The notes beneath the pieces were generated by a model. The model saw only the letters and a list, made by a program, of their open reading frames with translations. It did not search any database and had not been told where the DNA came from. Below, piece by piece: positions 32,930 to 41,709 of a stretch of DNA of 42,500 bases. Position numbers and translations under genes: made by a program. This DNA comes from Limnohabitans sp. 63ED37-2 (lineage in GTDB: Bacteria; Pseudomonadota; Gammaproteobacteria; Burkholderiales; Burkholderiaceae_C). Position 1 is the first letter of the stretch, and each line of letters starts with the position of its first letter. The DNA is taken from assembly GCF_001412535.1 (NCBI RefSeq), contig NZ_CP011774.1:1-42500 (forward strand). Direction: 5' to 3'.

Positions 32930-33778
32930 ATGCCGAACATGCAAAACCCTTCGCGTTTTTGGGCCGACTGGACCACCCTCGATTTTCAGGCCTTGGCACC
33001 AAGCCGCGCCATCGATCGGGTCATCGCCATCTTGCCCGTGGCCGCCACCGAGCAACACGGCCCGCACCTGCCACTGTCGGTGGACACCGAGTTGGTCAAC
33101 GGCGTGGTGGCGGCTTGCTTGCCGCACTTGCCTGCCGAATTGCCGGCCTTGTTTTTGCCCACCCAAACGGTGGGCCTGAGCCCTGAGCATGCGCGTTTTG
33201 CAGGCACCTTGACGCTCAAGGCCGAAACCGTGATCCGTTTGTGGACCGACATCGGCGAGTCTGTGGCGGCCAGTGGTGTGAAAAAGCTGGTGCTGCTCAA
33301 CGCCCACGGCGGACAAGTGAGTGTGATGGACATCGTGGCGCGGGATTTGCGGGCCCGGCAGGGCATGCTGGTCTACAGCGTGAGCTGGTTCAATTTGCCG
33401 CTTCGCGATGCGCAAGGCGACGATGTGAACGCGTTGTTTCCGCCCGAAGAGCACCGCTTTGGTGTGCACGCGGGGGACACCGAAACCTCGATGATGCTGG
33501 CGCTGCGACCCGAGCGTGTGCGCATGAACTTGGCGCAAAACTTCCGCTCCACTTCGCAAGACCGCGCTGAGCGCTTCGAGATTCTGGGCAACGGCAAAAG
33601 CGCCAAGCTGGGTTGGCAAATGCAGGACTACAACCGTCAAGGCGCGGCGGGCAATGCGGCCGCTGCCACTGCCGACAAAGGTCAAGCTTTGTTGGATGTT
33701 TCAGGGCGGGCCTTGGCGCAGCTGTTGGTTGAAATTGACCAATTGCCCCCTGACACACTCACCGACCAAGTGGGCTGA
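32930..33778 (+). CDS. Creatininase-family amidohydrolase
   Basis: This 282-residue cytoplasmic hydrolase has the family metal-binding pattern. VAATEQHGPHLPLSVDTEL (about 36-54) supplies Glu, His and Asp ligands, LLNAHGGQ near 125 supplies the second His, and VHAGDTETSMML supplies a late Glu. LSPEHARFAGTLTL is another conserved loop. Relatives hydrolyse creatinine, formamides such as 2-amino-5-formylamino-6-ribosylaminopyrimidinone, or peptide-like amides (MftE); the substrate is not evident. Two ATGs are possible, 32930 or 32939, with no strong Shine-Dalgarno before either. It diverges from the DsbD-family gene and converges on the Tgl-like gene. Confidence 0.88.
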   Translation: MPNMQNPSRFWADWTTLDFQALAPSRAIDRVIAILPVAATEQHGPHLPLSVDTELVNGVVAACLPHLPAELPALFLPTQTVGLSPEHARFAGTLTLKAETVIRLWTDIGESVAASGVKKLVLLNAHGGQVSVMDIVARDLRARQGMLVYSVSWFNLPLRDAQGDDVNALFPPEEHRFGVHAGDTETSMMLALRPERVRMNLAQNFRSTSQDRAERFEILGNGKSAKLGWQMQDYNRQGAAGNAAAATADKGQALLDVSGRALAQLLVEIDQLPPDTLTDQVG

Positions 33779-33796
33779 GCCCAAGCTGCCCGTTCG

Positions 33797-34963
33797 TCAG
33801 AAGCGAGGCAGCACCAAATCGCAGTGCTCGCGGCTCACGTTTTTGGGGTATTCGCGGGTGGTGTCGATGCATCCGCCTTCGGCATAAACACCTTTGGGAT
33901 CGCGCATGCGCAGCATGCGCTCCAGCACACGGGCTCGGGCTTCGGGGTTGGCTTGGGTTTGTGCCACCAAGCGTTCTACCACCGACTCGTCCATCTGCAA
34001 CTCGCCATGGGCATCGGTGTAGACACCGTCTTTCCAGTGGAAAATTTCAATGGCTTTGGATTCGAGGGTGAACGGCGCTTCCCGTTTCCAGAAATTGCTG
34101 AACAGGCCTCCGCCCATGTACATGACCCAAGAGCCTTCGTAGCCGGTGACGTCGGAGGAGCGCTCGTCGGGGTTGCGAAACCACAGTCGATCGCCCGGGA
34201 CATAAAAACGGGCGGGCAGGGGTACCTCCATGCTGCCGTACTCGATGAGGAACACCTCGTGGAACTGGCCCGAACGCACCGCGTGGCGTTCGTTGAGTTG
34301 CTGCAACTCGTCCAACAATGCGGGGTGGTGAGCCTGTAACTCTTGCGCGATGCCCAGCAAGATCACGTATTCGGTGGCGCGGTAGCATGAGAAGTCGTAC
34401 AGCTTGCCGGTGGCCTCGGGTTGTGTGGCGGCGATCAGTGCGTTGATCAGAGGGCGACCGTGGTGCAGGATGAAACCGGGCTCTTCTTCGTAGTGCCAAT
34501 CGGCTTCGGGGCGTTCGGCCGCTTCGGTTTTGAAGGCCAGAGCCGTCAAACGTGCGGCCAAGGCCATGTTGCGTCTGACCCGAACGTGCGACTTCAGAGA
34601 CGCCAGGTCATGGAAAACAAAGCGATGGGGTGAGCCCAACAGGGCTACCCAGATTTCACGCTCCAAAGCCCAAGCCTCATTCTCAGCAGAAGGGTTGACG
34701 GCCCCTAAGCTGCGTCGCAAATTCAGGCTGTTGTGCCCGGGCATGTGGGTTTGCTGAAATTCGGGCCGCAAGCTGGCCTTCAAGGCCACCGTGCCATCTT
34801 CCAAGGGCACACTGAGGGTTTGAACTGCCGACTCAAGTCCCCATTCCCGCAGGTCCGCGCTCAGTTGTGCACCCCATCGATCGGCCTGATCGGCAGGTGT
34901 GCGGGAGAGCTCAATGCCGCCTTCCAATGTCTGGAGGGCAAGCCAGGCGGTCGAACAATTCAT
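33797..34963 (-). CDS. Unrecognised protein resembling Bacillus Tgl protein-glutamine gamma-glutamyltransferase
   Basis: This 388-residue soluble protein has no signal peptide or membrane segment. Its middle part resembles Bacillus spore Tgl in order and spacing. HDLASLKSHVRVRRNMALAARLTALA (118-143) recalls the Tgl helix before the active site. YDFSCYRATEYVILLGIAQEL (189-209) recalls the Tgl block around catalytic Cys116. FYVPGDRLWFRNPDERSSDVTGYEGSWVMYMGGG (253-286) recalls the loop bearing the catalytic Glu, with C193 and E276 as counterparts. The catalytic His of Tgl has no clear equivalent (N290 lies near that place), so activity is uncertain. It carries about 115 extra N-terminal and 90 extra C-terminal residues. 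The relationship is drawn from memory of the Tgl sequence. Confidence 0.55.
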   Translation of the reverse strand: MNCSTAWLALQTLEGGIELSRTPADQADRWGAQLSADLREWGLESAVQTLSVPLEDGTVALKASLRPEFQQTHMPGHNSLNLRRSLGAVNPSAENEAWALEREIWVALLGSPHRFVFHDLASLKSHVRVRRNMALAARLTALAFKTEAAERPEADWHYEEEPGFILHHGRPLINALIAATQPEATGKLYDFSCYRATEYVILLGIAQELQAHHPALLDELQQLNERHAVRSGQFHEVFLIEYGSMEVPLPARFYVPGDRLWFRNPDERSSDVTGYEGSWVMYMGGGLFSNFWKREAPFTLESKAIEIFHWKDGVYTDAHGELQMDESVVERLVAQTQANPEARARVLERMLRMRDPKGVYAEGGCIDTTREYPKNVSREHCDLVLPRF

Positions 34964-35039
34964 GCCGTCTATTTTGCCCCTGTCGTTGAAAGGTTTTTCC
35001 TAGGGATTACACCCAATTCTTATGGGGAAAATTGGCGTT

Positions 35040-35714
35040 TCAAGCGAAAGTGACCCAGTCTTTGTGCGCGTCGCTGTCCAGGTGCGGCAGGGTGTTGTAG
35101 GTCAGCAGCATGTGGCGCTTGGGGGTGAACACGAACTCGGTCAGCGCCGTGTTGCGGATGCGCAGGTTCAGCTCGATGGTGGTCTCGGGCGGGGTGCCCA
35201 GCACGCGGCCTACGGCCGTCGAGATGGGGCCACCACTGGAGACGATCATCACGTCACCCCTGTGGTTTTGCCGCACATGGTCGAGCGCGGCCTCGATGCC
35301 GCCCACAAAGTCGGCATAACTGGGCATGTCACGCGGCTGTGTGCGTCCGGCCATCCAGGCCTGCAAGGCGTCGCGCAGCAGGCGAAAGTGGTGGCGGTAC
35401 AGCTCGGGCGTGTCGGGCTTGGCCAACGGCTCGGGGTGGATGGACTCGATCAACGCGTGGCTGTCGTATTCGTTCAGACCCGGCCAGACCGCGGGGATGT
35501 GTGGCAAACCCGCGCCCTCGGCAATGCCTTCCCAAGTTTGGCGGTGGCGCTTCAAACTGCCCATCATCACGGCCTCGATGGGTTGGCCTTGAAGTTTGGG
35601 CCGCAGGTATTCGCCCAAGCGAACGGCTTGTTGCCGGCCCAGCGGGCTGAGTTGATCGTAGTCATCGGCCCCGAAAGAGGCTTGTCCGTGGCGGACCAGA
35701 TAGAGGGTTCCCAT
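35040..35714 (-). CDS. Histidine phosphatase family protein (phosphoglycerate mutase-like)
   Basis: This 224-residue cytoplasmic protein begins MGTLYLVRHGQASFG, the RHG signature whose His10 is the phospho-acceptor, so I placed the start at 35714 rather than at the longer open frame. LSPLGRQQAVRLGEYL follows as usual, and VMIVSSGGPISTAVGRVL has SSGG in place of the common SHGG at the second catalytic position. The extended middle (RHHFRLLRDALQAWMAGRTQPRDMPSYADF) fits the broad phosphatase branch rather than true glycolytic phosphoglycerate mutase. The substrate is unknown. It follows phzF by about 50 bases on the same strand. Confidence 0.85.
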   Translation of the reverse strand: MGTLYLVRHGQASFGADDYDQLSPLGRQQAVRLGEYLRPKLQGQPIEAVMMGSLKRHRQTWEGIAEGAGLPHIPAVWPGLNEYDSHALIESIHPEPLAKPDTPELYRHHFRLLRDALQAWMAGRTQPRDMPSYADFVGGIEAALDHVRQNHRGDVMIVSSGGPISTAVGRVLGTPPETTIELNLRIRNTALTEFVFTPKRHMLLTYNTLPHLDSDAHKDWVTFA

Positions 35715-35763
35715 GGGCTGCGATTGTGCGCAGCCCAAGGCTTTTCGCCTGTCGCTGGGGTGA

Positions 35764-36687
35764 TCAGAGGGTGACGGTGCCCTTGATACAGCCCACCACA
35801 TCCCCACCCACCCAGACTTGGCCGCTTTCGTCTTGTGACAAAAAAACCTGACCGGCGCGGCCCAGCGCGGTGCCCTGGCGGGCGCTGTAGCGGGTGGGCA
35901 TGTGGCCTTCGGCCATCAGCCATTGGGCCAGCGACGCGTTCAGGCTGCCAGTGACCGGGTCTTCGGCGATGCCCACCGGGGCGGCAAAGGCGCGTACTTC
36001 CAGATCGGTGGGGTCGTTGGTGATGCGGGTGGAGGACGCAAAAGCGCGGGCCTCGCGGTTGGCGCGGCGGATGAGGCCGTCAGCGCTGCCCCTTCTTTTG
36101 GCCGCCACACCGACCTTGGTGTTCAGGCGTTTGAGCGCCGCGTGGTCCGGCTCCAGCGCGAGCAGACTGTCCACCGAGTCGATCAAGATGCCCATCCAGT
36201 GCGGGCCGTTGTTCAGGTCTTGCGCGGCCAGCACCTCGTCGGCGTGCAGGCCCAGTGCCGCCAACACCTCGGCCAGCAGGGCTGGCGCTGGGGTCTGGCG
36301 TTGCAAGGGCGGGGCTGCGAAAGCCCAGCGGCCATCCACCGATGTCAAGCTGACCAGACCCACGCCACATTCCTGCACCAGTTGACCGCTTTGCCGGGGC
36401 TGGCCGCCAGCCTTCAACCAAGCGTGGGCTGTGCCCAGTGTCGGGTGGCCTGCAAACGGCAGCTCAGCGCCGGGTGTGAAGATGCGCACCCGGTAATCGG
36501 CCCTGCCCGCAGCCCCTTCGGGCGTGGGCGGCAGCACAAAGGTGGTTTCGCTCAGCTGGGTCCAACGGGCAAAGGCCTGCATTTGCGCGTCACTCAGGCC
36601 TTCGCCGTCCAGCACCACGGCCAGCGGGTTGCCCAGAAAGGCCGTGTCGGTGAAGACGTCGACTTGTTGGAATGCGCGGGTTTTCAT
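35764..36687 (-). CDS. PhzF family isomerase-like protein
   Basis: This 307-residue cytoplasmic protein is of the PhzF/YddE family with the diaminopimelate-epimerase-like double domain. It opens FQQVDVFTDTAFLGNPLAVVLDGE, and TQLSETTFVLPP carries the family's catalytic Glu (SETTF). FTPGAELPFAGHPTLGTAHAWL is the signature loop, and AAPVGIAEDPVTGSLNASLAQWL is the C-terminal half-repeat. Outside phenazine operons the function of PhzF relatives is mostly unknown, and no phenazine genes are near. It sits 23 bases after the aminotransferase gene in the same orientation, with CAGGA before the ATG, so the two are likely co-transcribed. Confidence 0.92.
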   Translation of the reverse strand: MKTRAFQQVDVFTDTAFLGNPLAVVLDGEGLSDAQMQAFARWTQLSETTFVLPPTPEGAAGRADYRVRIFTPGAELPFAGHPTLGTAHAWLKAGGQPRQSGQLVQECGVGLVSLTSVDGRWAFAAPPLQRQTPAPALLAEVLAALGLHADEVLAAQDLNNGPHWMGILIDSVDSLLALEPDHAALKRLNTKVGVAAKRRGSADGLIRRANREARAFASSTRITNDPTDLEVRAFAAPVGIAEDPVTGSLNASLAQWLMAEGHMPTRYSARQGTALGRAGQVFLSQDESGQVWVGGDVVGCIKGTVTL

Positions 36688-36710
36688 GGCTTTGTCCTGA
36701 GTCGTGTGGA

Positions 36711-37895
36711 TCAGAGCGATTCGCGGATCGCTGCCGCCAATGCGCTCATGCCGATGTTGATCTGGTCCACTGTGGCGGTCACAAAGGACAGGCGCAGGGT
36801 GCTTTCATCCGCACCTTCGGCGTAGAAAGCCGAGCCGGGCACAAAGGCCACGCCTTTTTCCACGGCTTTGTCCAGCAAAGGAATCGCCTTGAGGCCCTTG
36901 GGTAGTTGCACCCACAAAAACATGCCACCCACCGGTCGATTCCAGCTCAGGCCCAGGCCCGCCATTTCGCGGTCGAGCGCGGCCAGCATGGCTTCGCACT
37001 GCTGCTTGTACAGGGCGCGGATGGTGGGCACATGGCGATCAATGAAGCCGTCTTTGAGCACTTCAGCGACTACGCGCTGGTTGAAGCTGGGCGTGTGCAG
37101 GTCGGCCGCTTGTTTGGCTTGCAAGAGCTTGGGGTAGAGCGCCGTGGGCGCGACCAAATAACCCAGACGCAGGCCGGGGGCCAGGATTTTGGAAAAAGAA
37201 CCCAAGTACACGCTGCCTTCGGGATGGCGCGAGCTGAGCGAGGGCGCGGGCGGCGCGTCAAACCACAGGTCGCCGTAGGGGTTGTCTTCGATGATCGGCA
37301 AGCCAGACTCGACAGCCACCTGCGCCACGGCGGCGCGGCGCTCTTCGGTCATGGTGCGGCCCGTGGGGTTCTGGAAGTTGGGCAGCAGATAGACAAAGCG
37401 GGCTTTGTCGGCCCCGGTGCCCACTTTGGCGCGCAGGTCATCCGCATCCACGCCATGGTCGTCGCTGTTCACCCCCACGGCCACAGGCTCCATGGGGGTG
37501 AAGGCTTGCAGTGCGCCCAGATAAGTAGGGGTCTCGACCAGAATGCGGCTGCCGGCGTCGATCAGGATCTTGGCGACCAGGTCTAGGCCTTGCTGGCTGC
37601 CGGTGGTGATCAGCACTTGGTCGGGGCTGACGTTCATGCCCTGCTTGAGCAGGTCTTGGGCGACCCATTCGCGCAGCGGCGCATAGCCTTCGCTGGCGGC
37701 GTACTGCAAAGCGGCTTTGCCGTCATCTCTGAGCACGCGCTCGCTGGCTTCGCGCATGGCGTCGATCGGGAAAGTCTGCGGCGAGGGCAGGCCACCCGCA
37801 AAACTGATGATGCCGGGCTTTTCGGTGACTTTGAGAATCTCTCGGATCACCGAGGGGTTCATTTTTTCGGCGCGTTGGGCCAGTTTCCAGTTCAT
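36711..37895 (-). CDS. PLP-dependent fold-type I aminotransferase (2-aminoadipate/aromatic type)
   Basis: This 394-residue cytoplasmic enzyme starts at the ATG at 37895 behind GAGGAG. The N-terminal pattern KMNPSVIREILKVTEKPGIISFAGGLPSPQTFP is typical of LysN/KAT-II-like aminotransferases. Further marks are LITTGSQQGLDLVAKILID, the NPTGRTM block, EDNPYGDLWFD and the cofactor lysine in YLGSFSKILAPGLRLGYL. The arginine that binds the alpha-carboxylate is in STLRLSFV near the C-terminus. The family transfers amino groups between 2-aminoadipate or aromatic/branched amino acids and 2-oxoglutarate. The next gene upstream is a DMT exporter and the one beyond is a LysE exporter, suggesting a small amino-acid handling cluster. 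Confidence 0.92.
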   Translation of the reverse strand: MNWKLAQRAEKMNPSVIREILKVTEKPGIISFAGGLPSPQTFPIDAMREASERVLRDDGKAALQYAASEGYAPLREWVAQDLLKQGMNVSPDQVLITTGSQQGLDLVAKILIDAGSRILVETPTYLGALQAFTPMEPVAVGVNSDDHGVDADDLRAKVGTGADKARFVYLLPNFQNPTGRTMTEERRAAVAQVAVESGLPIIEDNPYGDLWFDAPPAPSLSSRHPEGSVYLGSFSKILAPGLRLGYLVAPTALYPKLLQAKQAADLHTPSFNQRVVAEVLKDGFIDRHVPTIRALYKQQCEAMLAALDREMAGLGLSWNRPVGGMFLWVQLPKGLKAIPLLDKAVEKGVAFVPGSAFYAEGADESTLRLSFVTATVDQINIGMSALAAAIRESL

Positions 37896-37917
37896 GTTGT
37901 GCTCCTCAATTTTTTGT

Positions 37918-38835
37918 TCAGTTCGATTTTGGGGTGTTGGCCATGCGCCGCCCCATGAAAACCGTGGCCACCACCAGCAGGGCAAAACCCAGGGTCATGG
38001 CATCCAGCGATTCTCCCAGCAAAGGCACGGCGGCCAGAATGCTGATGAAAGGTTGCAGCAATTGCAGCTGGCTCACGCGCAGCGGGCCGCCCAGCGACAG
38101 GCCGCGGAACCAGGCAAAAAAGCCCGCCCACATGGAAAACACGCCCACGTACAGCAAGGCTAGCCACGAGAGGGGCGCTATGGTTTGGTCGGGCCAAGTG
38201 AGCCAGGCCCCGGGCAGCGTGATGGGCAAGGCCATGACACACACCCAGCTGATGACTTTTTCTGCGCCCAAGCTGGCTGTGACCTTGGCGCCGGCGACAT
38301 AGCCCAGGGATGCAGCCATCACTGCGCCCACGAGCAGGGTGTCGGCCCAGGTCAGGCCAAAGCCGTGACCTATTTGTGAGGCACGCAGCAGGCTGTAGAC
38401 CGCCACCAAGGCGCTGCCCAAAGCGGCAAACACCCAAAACCCGAGGCGGGCGCGTTGGTGCATGAGCCAAGCGGCCGCCGCCGCCGTGGCCAGTGGCAAC
38501 AAAGAGGTGATCACGGCCGCGTGGCTGGCCGTGACATGGCGCAGCGCCCAACCCAACAGCAATGGGTAACCGATCACATTGCCCATCAGCGAGAGCAGCA
38601 AAGGGCCGCGCTGCTCAGGGGTGGGCCGCGGTGCACGCACGGCCAGTAGGTAAATGAGCGACAGGCCTCCGGCCAACGCTGCTCGTGCCCAGGTCACAAA
38701 CCAGGGTGACATTTGTGGTGCGTCCACCGTGCCTGTGGCCAGGCGCGTCATGGGCAAGGTCAGTCCAAAAATGAACACGCCCAGAAGCCCTAGCCAAAGC
38801 CCCAAGTTCTCGCGGTGTTGAGGGGTGTTGTTCAT
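37918..38835 (-). CDS. EamA/DMT superfamily exporter
   Basis: This 305-residue, ten-segment inner-membrane protein shows the two EamA half-repeats. The first contains FGLTLPMTRLATGTVDAPQMSPWF and the second VGAVMAASLGYVAGAKV up to QLQLLQPFISILAAVPLLGE, the conserved Q-x-x-x-P end motif. Members export amino acids and related metabolites. The start ATG at 38835 lies 7 bases after the stop of the LysE-type gene, and the aminotransferase ATG is 22 bases downstream, so all three are probably one transcript. The substrate is not predictable. Confidence 0.9.
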   Translation of the reverse strand: MNNTPQHRENLGLWLGLLGVFIFGLTLPMTRLATGTVDAPQMSPWFVTWARAALAGGLSLIYLLAVRAPRPTPEQRGPLLLSLMGNVIGYPLLLGWALRHVTASHAAVITSLLPLATAAAAAWLMHQRARLGFWVFAALGSALVAVYSLLRASQIGHGFGLTWADTLLVGAVMAASLGYVAGAKVTASLGAEKVISWVCVMALPITLPGAWLTWPDQTIAPLSWLALLYVGVFSMWAGFFAWFRGLSLGGPLRVSQLQLLQPFISILAAVPLLGESLDAMTLGFALLVVATVFMGRRMANTPKSN

Positions 38836-38842
38836 GCAGACA

Positions 38843-39460
38843 TCAACCCGCGCTTTGGCGCAAGCCGTTCAAAATCCAAAAAGCGGTCGCCACCAGTGCC
38901 ACCGACATGCAGCGGTTGAACATCAGCAAGCGGCGACCGTGCGCCAGCCAGTGTCGCAGCATCGAGCCTGCCACTGCGTAGGTCAGGTTGCTGAAAAAAC
39001 CATAGGCCACCATGATGGGCAGCAACACCAGCGTGCGGGCTGTGGCGTCTTCGCGCCCGGCCACCCAACCCGCCACGATGGCCAAGGCCAGCATCCAGGC
39101 CTTGATGTTGAGGAATTGCAGGCCCACGCCCTGCACAAAGCCGACTTGCAGCTTGGCGCTGTCGGCCTGCTGCAAGCTGCCGCTTTGCCACAAACGCGAG
39201 GCCAGCCAGAGCAAATACCCCGTGCCCAGTGTCACGATGCCCCAGCGCAAAGGCGGAAAAGCCACCACCAAACCACCCAAGCCCGTGGCGCACAGCACGA
39301 ACAAAATGCCCCAGCCGACGGGCACCGCGCACACAAAGCGCATGGCACGGCGCAGGCCATGGTTGGCGGCCATGGCGGTCGACAGTGTGGTGTTGGGCCC
39401 GGGCGTGAAGCTGCTCACGGTGGCCAGCACCAACAGGGCGCTGAGTTCTGAGGAGGTCAT
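38843..39460 (-). CDS. LysE/RhtB family amino acid exporter
   Basis: This 205-residue inner-membrane protein with about six segments opens LLVLATVSSFTPGPNTTLSTAMAANHGLRRAM. That is the LysE/RhtB N-terminal signature with the TPGPN turn. Later FVQGVGLQFLNIKAWMLALAI matches the conserved N-x-K-x-W/A central block. Family members export lysine, threonine, homoserine lactones and other amino acids. It overlaps nothing but lies 7 bases from the DMT gene and 63 bases after the uup stop. Confidence 0.92.
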   Translation of the reverse strand: MTSSELSALLVLATVSSFTPGPNTTLSTAMAANHGLRRAMRFVCAVPVGWGILFVLCATGLGGLVVAFPPLRWGIVTLGTGYLLWLASRLWQSGSLQQADSAKLQVGFVQGVGLQFLNIKAWMLALAIVAGWVAGREDATARTLVLLPIMVAYGFFSNLTYAVAGSMLRHWLAHGRRLLMFNRCMSVALVATAFWILNGLRQSAG

Positions 39461-39523
39461 GCCTTTGAATGTAGAGCCAAAAGGCTACCGATCAGGTCGC
39501 CATTTGGACTTTGTCGCCGGCCA

Positions 39524-41428
39524 TCAGCGGGCCGACAAGATTTCCCAGCGTTCCATGGCTGCCAGCAACACGTCGTCGATTTCGGTGTCGCGCTTGAACA
39601 GCTTCTGTGCCAGACCCGGGTCGCGCTGGTAAATGCTGCCGTCCGCCAATTGTGCGCGGGCCTCGGCTTGCTCTTTTTCCAGGGCTTCGATTTTGGCGGG
39701 CAACTCGGCCAACTCGCGTTGCTCTTTGTAGCTGAGCTTGCTGCGGGCTGCAGCGGTTGGGGCTGCTGCAGTGACAGGGGCTGCTGCGGCCGCTGGCGCT
39801 GATCCACTGCGCTGGGCGGCTTGAGCCCGGATGGCCTGGCTGCGTTGCGACTGCACCAGCCAGTCCTGCACCGAGCCTTCGTATTCGCGCCACAGACCCG
39901 GTTGGTCCGGGGCGCTTTCGCAGGCGATGATGCCGGTCACCACGTTGTCCATGAAGGCCCGGTCATGACTGACCAGAAATACGGTGCCTTCGTAGGTTTG
40001 CAGCAGCTCTTCAAGCAGCTCCAATGTTTCGATGTCCAGGTCGTTGGTCGGTTCGTCCAGCACCAGCACGTTGGCCGGACGTGCAAACAGGCGAGCCAGC
40101 AAGAGGCGGTTGCGCTCGCCGCCCGACAGGGAACGCACGGGCGAGGTGGCCCGCGCTGGCGAGAACAGGAAGTCACCTAAGTAGCTCTTGACGTGCTGAC
40201 GTTTGTTCCCAATCTCGATCCACTCGCTGCCTGGGCTGATGAAGTCTTCCAGCGTGGCGTTCAGATCCAGGGCGTCGCGCATCTGATCAAAGTAGGCGAC
40301 TTCCATCTTGGTGCCGCGGCGCACTTCGCCGCTGTCGGCTTCCAGTTCACCCAAAATAAGTTTGAGCAAGGTGGTTTTGCCGGCACCGTTGGGGCCCAGC
40401 AAGCCAATCTTGTCGCCCCGCAGCAAGGTGCCGGTGAACTTCTGAATGATGGTGCGCACCGAGCCATCGGGCTGGGTGAAGCTCTTGCTTACGTCCGTCA
40501 ACTCGGCCACCAGCTTGCCGCTCGGCACCCCTGAGGCGACTTCCATTTTCACGTTGCCTACTTTTTCACGGCGGGCTGCGCGTTCACTGCGCAGGTTTTG
40601 CAGGCGCGTGATGCGGCTTTGACTGCGGGTGCGACGCGCTTCCACACCTTTACGAATCCACACTTCTTCTTGGGCCAGCAGTTTGTCGGCCTTGGCCTGA
40701 ATCACCGCTTCTTGTGCAAGTTGCTCTTCTTTCTGCACTTGGTAGGCGGCATAGTTGCCGGGGTAAAGGCGCAGCTTGCCTCGGTCCAGTTCAACAATGC
40801 GGGTTGCAATGCGGTCCAGGAAAGCCCGGTCATGCGTGATGGCGATCACGCTGCCCTTGAAGTCAATCAGCAGGTCTTCCAGCCAGGTGATGGCGTTCAG
40901 GTCCAAGTGGTTGGTAGGCTCATCTAATAAGAGCACATCAGGACGAGTCACCAAAGCCTGCGCCAAGGCCACACGCTTGCGCATGCCGCCGGACAGCGAT
41001 TGCACGATGGCGTTAGGGTCGAGTTGTAAGCGCTGAAGCGTCTCATCAAGGCGTTGCTCCCAGCCCCAGCCGTCGCGTGACTCAATTTGACTTTGCAGCG
41101 TATCGAGGTCACCCCGGCTGTGCGTGTAGTCGTCGATCCATTGCACCACTTCAGCCAAGCCTTCACGGACGGCTTCAAAGATGGTGTGCTCTGCAATCAA
41201 GAGCGGTTCCTGGGCGACATAAGCAATGCGAACGCCTTGTTGCAGATGCAAGTTGCCGTCGTCCGGGCGCTCCATGCCTGCCAGAATCTTGAGCAAGGAC
41301 GACTTGCCCGTGCCGTTGCGACCAATCAAGCCGATGCGCTCGGACGTCTCCAGAGAGAAGTCGGCATGATCGAGGAGTGCGACGTGGCCAAAAGCCAAGG
41401 ACGCGTTCAGTAGTGTGAGTAAAGCCAT
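39524..41428 (-). CDS. uup: ABC-F family ATPase Uup
   Basis: This 634-residue soluble protein has two ABC domains and no membrane segment. Domain 1 has Walker A GRNGTGKS (36-43), signature SLSGGMRKRVALAQAL and VLLLDEPTNHLD. Domain 2 has GPNGAGKTT, SLSGGERNRLLLARLF and VLVLDEPTNDLD. The interdomain linker is basic (RKGVEARRTRSQSRITRLQNLRSERAARREKVG). An Ala/Pro-rich stretch near 550 leads to a C-terminal coiled coil (YKEQRELAELPAKIEALEKE...). That tail distinguishes Uup from EttA. ABC-F proteins act on ribosomes and Uup also affects transposon excision and branched DNA. I chose the ATG at 41428, since the nine residues before it are not conserved-looking. Confidence 0.92.
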   Translation of the reverse strand: MALLTLLNASLAFGHVALLDHADFSLETSERIGLIGRNGTGKSSLLKILAGMERPDDGNLHLQQGVRIAYVAQEPLLIAEHTIFEAVREGLAEVVQWIDDYTHSRGDLDTLQSQIESRDGWGWEQRLDETLQRLQLDPNAIVQSLSGGMRKRVALAQALVTRPDVLLLDEPTNHLDLNAITWLEDLLIDFKGSVIAITHDRAFLDRIATRIVELDRGKLRLYPGNYAAYQVQKEEQLAQEAVIQAKADKLLAQEEVWIRKGVEARRTRSQSRITRLQNLRSERAARREKVGNVKMEVASGVPSGKLVAELTDVSKSFTQPDGSVRTIIQKFTGTLLRGDKIGLLGPNGAGKTTLLKLILGELEADSGEVRRGTKMEVAYFDQMRDALDLNATLEDFISPGSEWIEIGNKRQHVKSYLGDFLFSPARATSPVRSLSGGERNRLLLARLFARPANVLVLDEPTNDLDIETLELLEELLQTYEGTVFLVSHDRAFMDNVVTGIIACESAPDQPGLWREYEGSVQDWLVQSQRSQAIRAQAAQRSGSAPAAAAAPVTAAAPTAAARSKLSYKEQRELAELPAKIEALEKEQAEARAQLADGSIYQRDPGLAQKLFKRDTEIDDVLLAAMERWEILSAR

Positions 41429-41482
41429 GGTCCCATTATCCGGGCCGGGCTGCACGAAATAGGGAAGATAGGTTCAAAAAAC

Positions 41483-41512
41483 TTGTCAATCACCAAAAAA
41501 CTGTGCCATAAT
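41483..41512 (+). promoter_or_regulatory. rRNA operon promoter P1
   Basis: TTGTCA (41483-41488) and CATAAT (41507-41512) are separated by 18 bases. They lie in an AT-rich stretch about 370 bases before the mature 16S end and point toward the rRNA. The region after the -10 (GGCTTCGCTG) is repeated after P2. Confidence 0.7.
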
Positions 41513-41614
41513 CGAGGGCTTCGCTGCTCACAAGTGAGGTTTCAAAAGAAGCCAAGCAAGAGCGGCAAATGGGTTGATGAAAAGATCTTGGTGATCTAAG
41601 AAATTTTCAAAAAC

Positions 41615-41644
41615 TTGACGCGGCGCTAAAAACTGTGTCATAAT
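41615..41644 (+). promoter_or_regulatory. rRNA operon promoter P2
   Basis: TTGACG (41615-41620) and CATAAT (41639-41644) are again 18 bases apart. The spacer end AAAACTGTG-CATAAT is nearly identical to P1, 132 bases upstream, showing a tandem duplication of promoter sequence. A short hairpin CGCTG/CAGCG (41654-41667) follows at the expected transcript start region. Confidence 0.7.
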
Positions 41645-41696
41645 TCTAGGCTTCGCTGATCGCAGCGAGGCAAACGAAGCGGCTCTAAGCTGCTTG

Positions 41697-41709
41697 GGTT
41701 CTTTAAAAA
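41697..41709 (+). promoter_or_regulatory. boxA-like rRNA antitermination site
   Basis: GGTTCTTTAAAAA resembles the boxA consensus TGCTCTTTAA and sits about 170 bases before the 16S 5' end, in the leader downstream of both promoters. The Nus antitermination complex binds boxA in rRNA leaders. The remaining leader, 41710-41878, holds the sequence that pairs to form the 16S processing stem but shows no gene. Confidence 0.6.

Noticed and set aside
34986..35037. Inverted words CCAATT...AATTGG as a terminator between the histidine phosphatase and the Tgl-like gene
   Set aside because: The loop is long and GC content low, and no T run follows on the - strand, so it does not meet terminator criteria.
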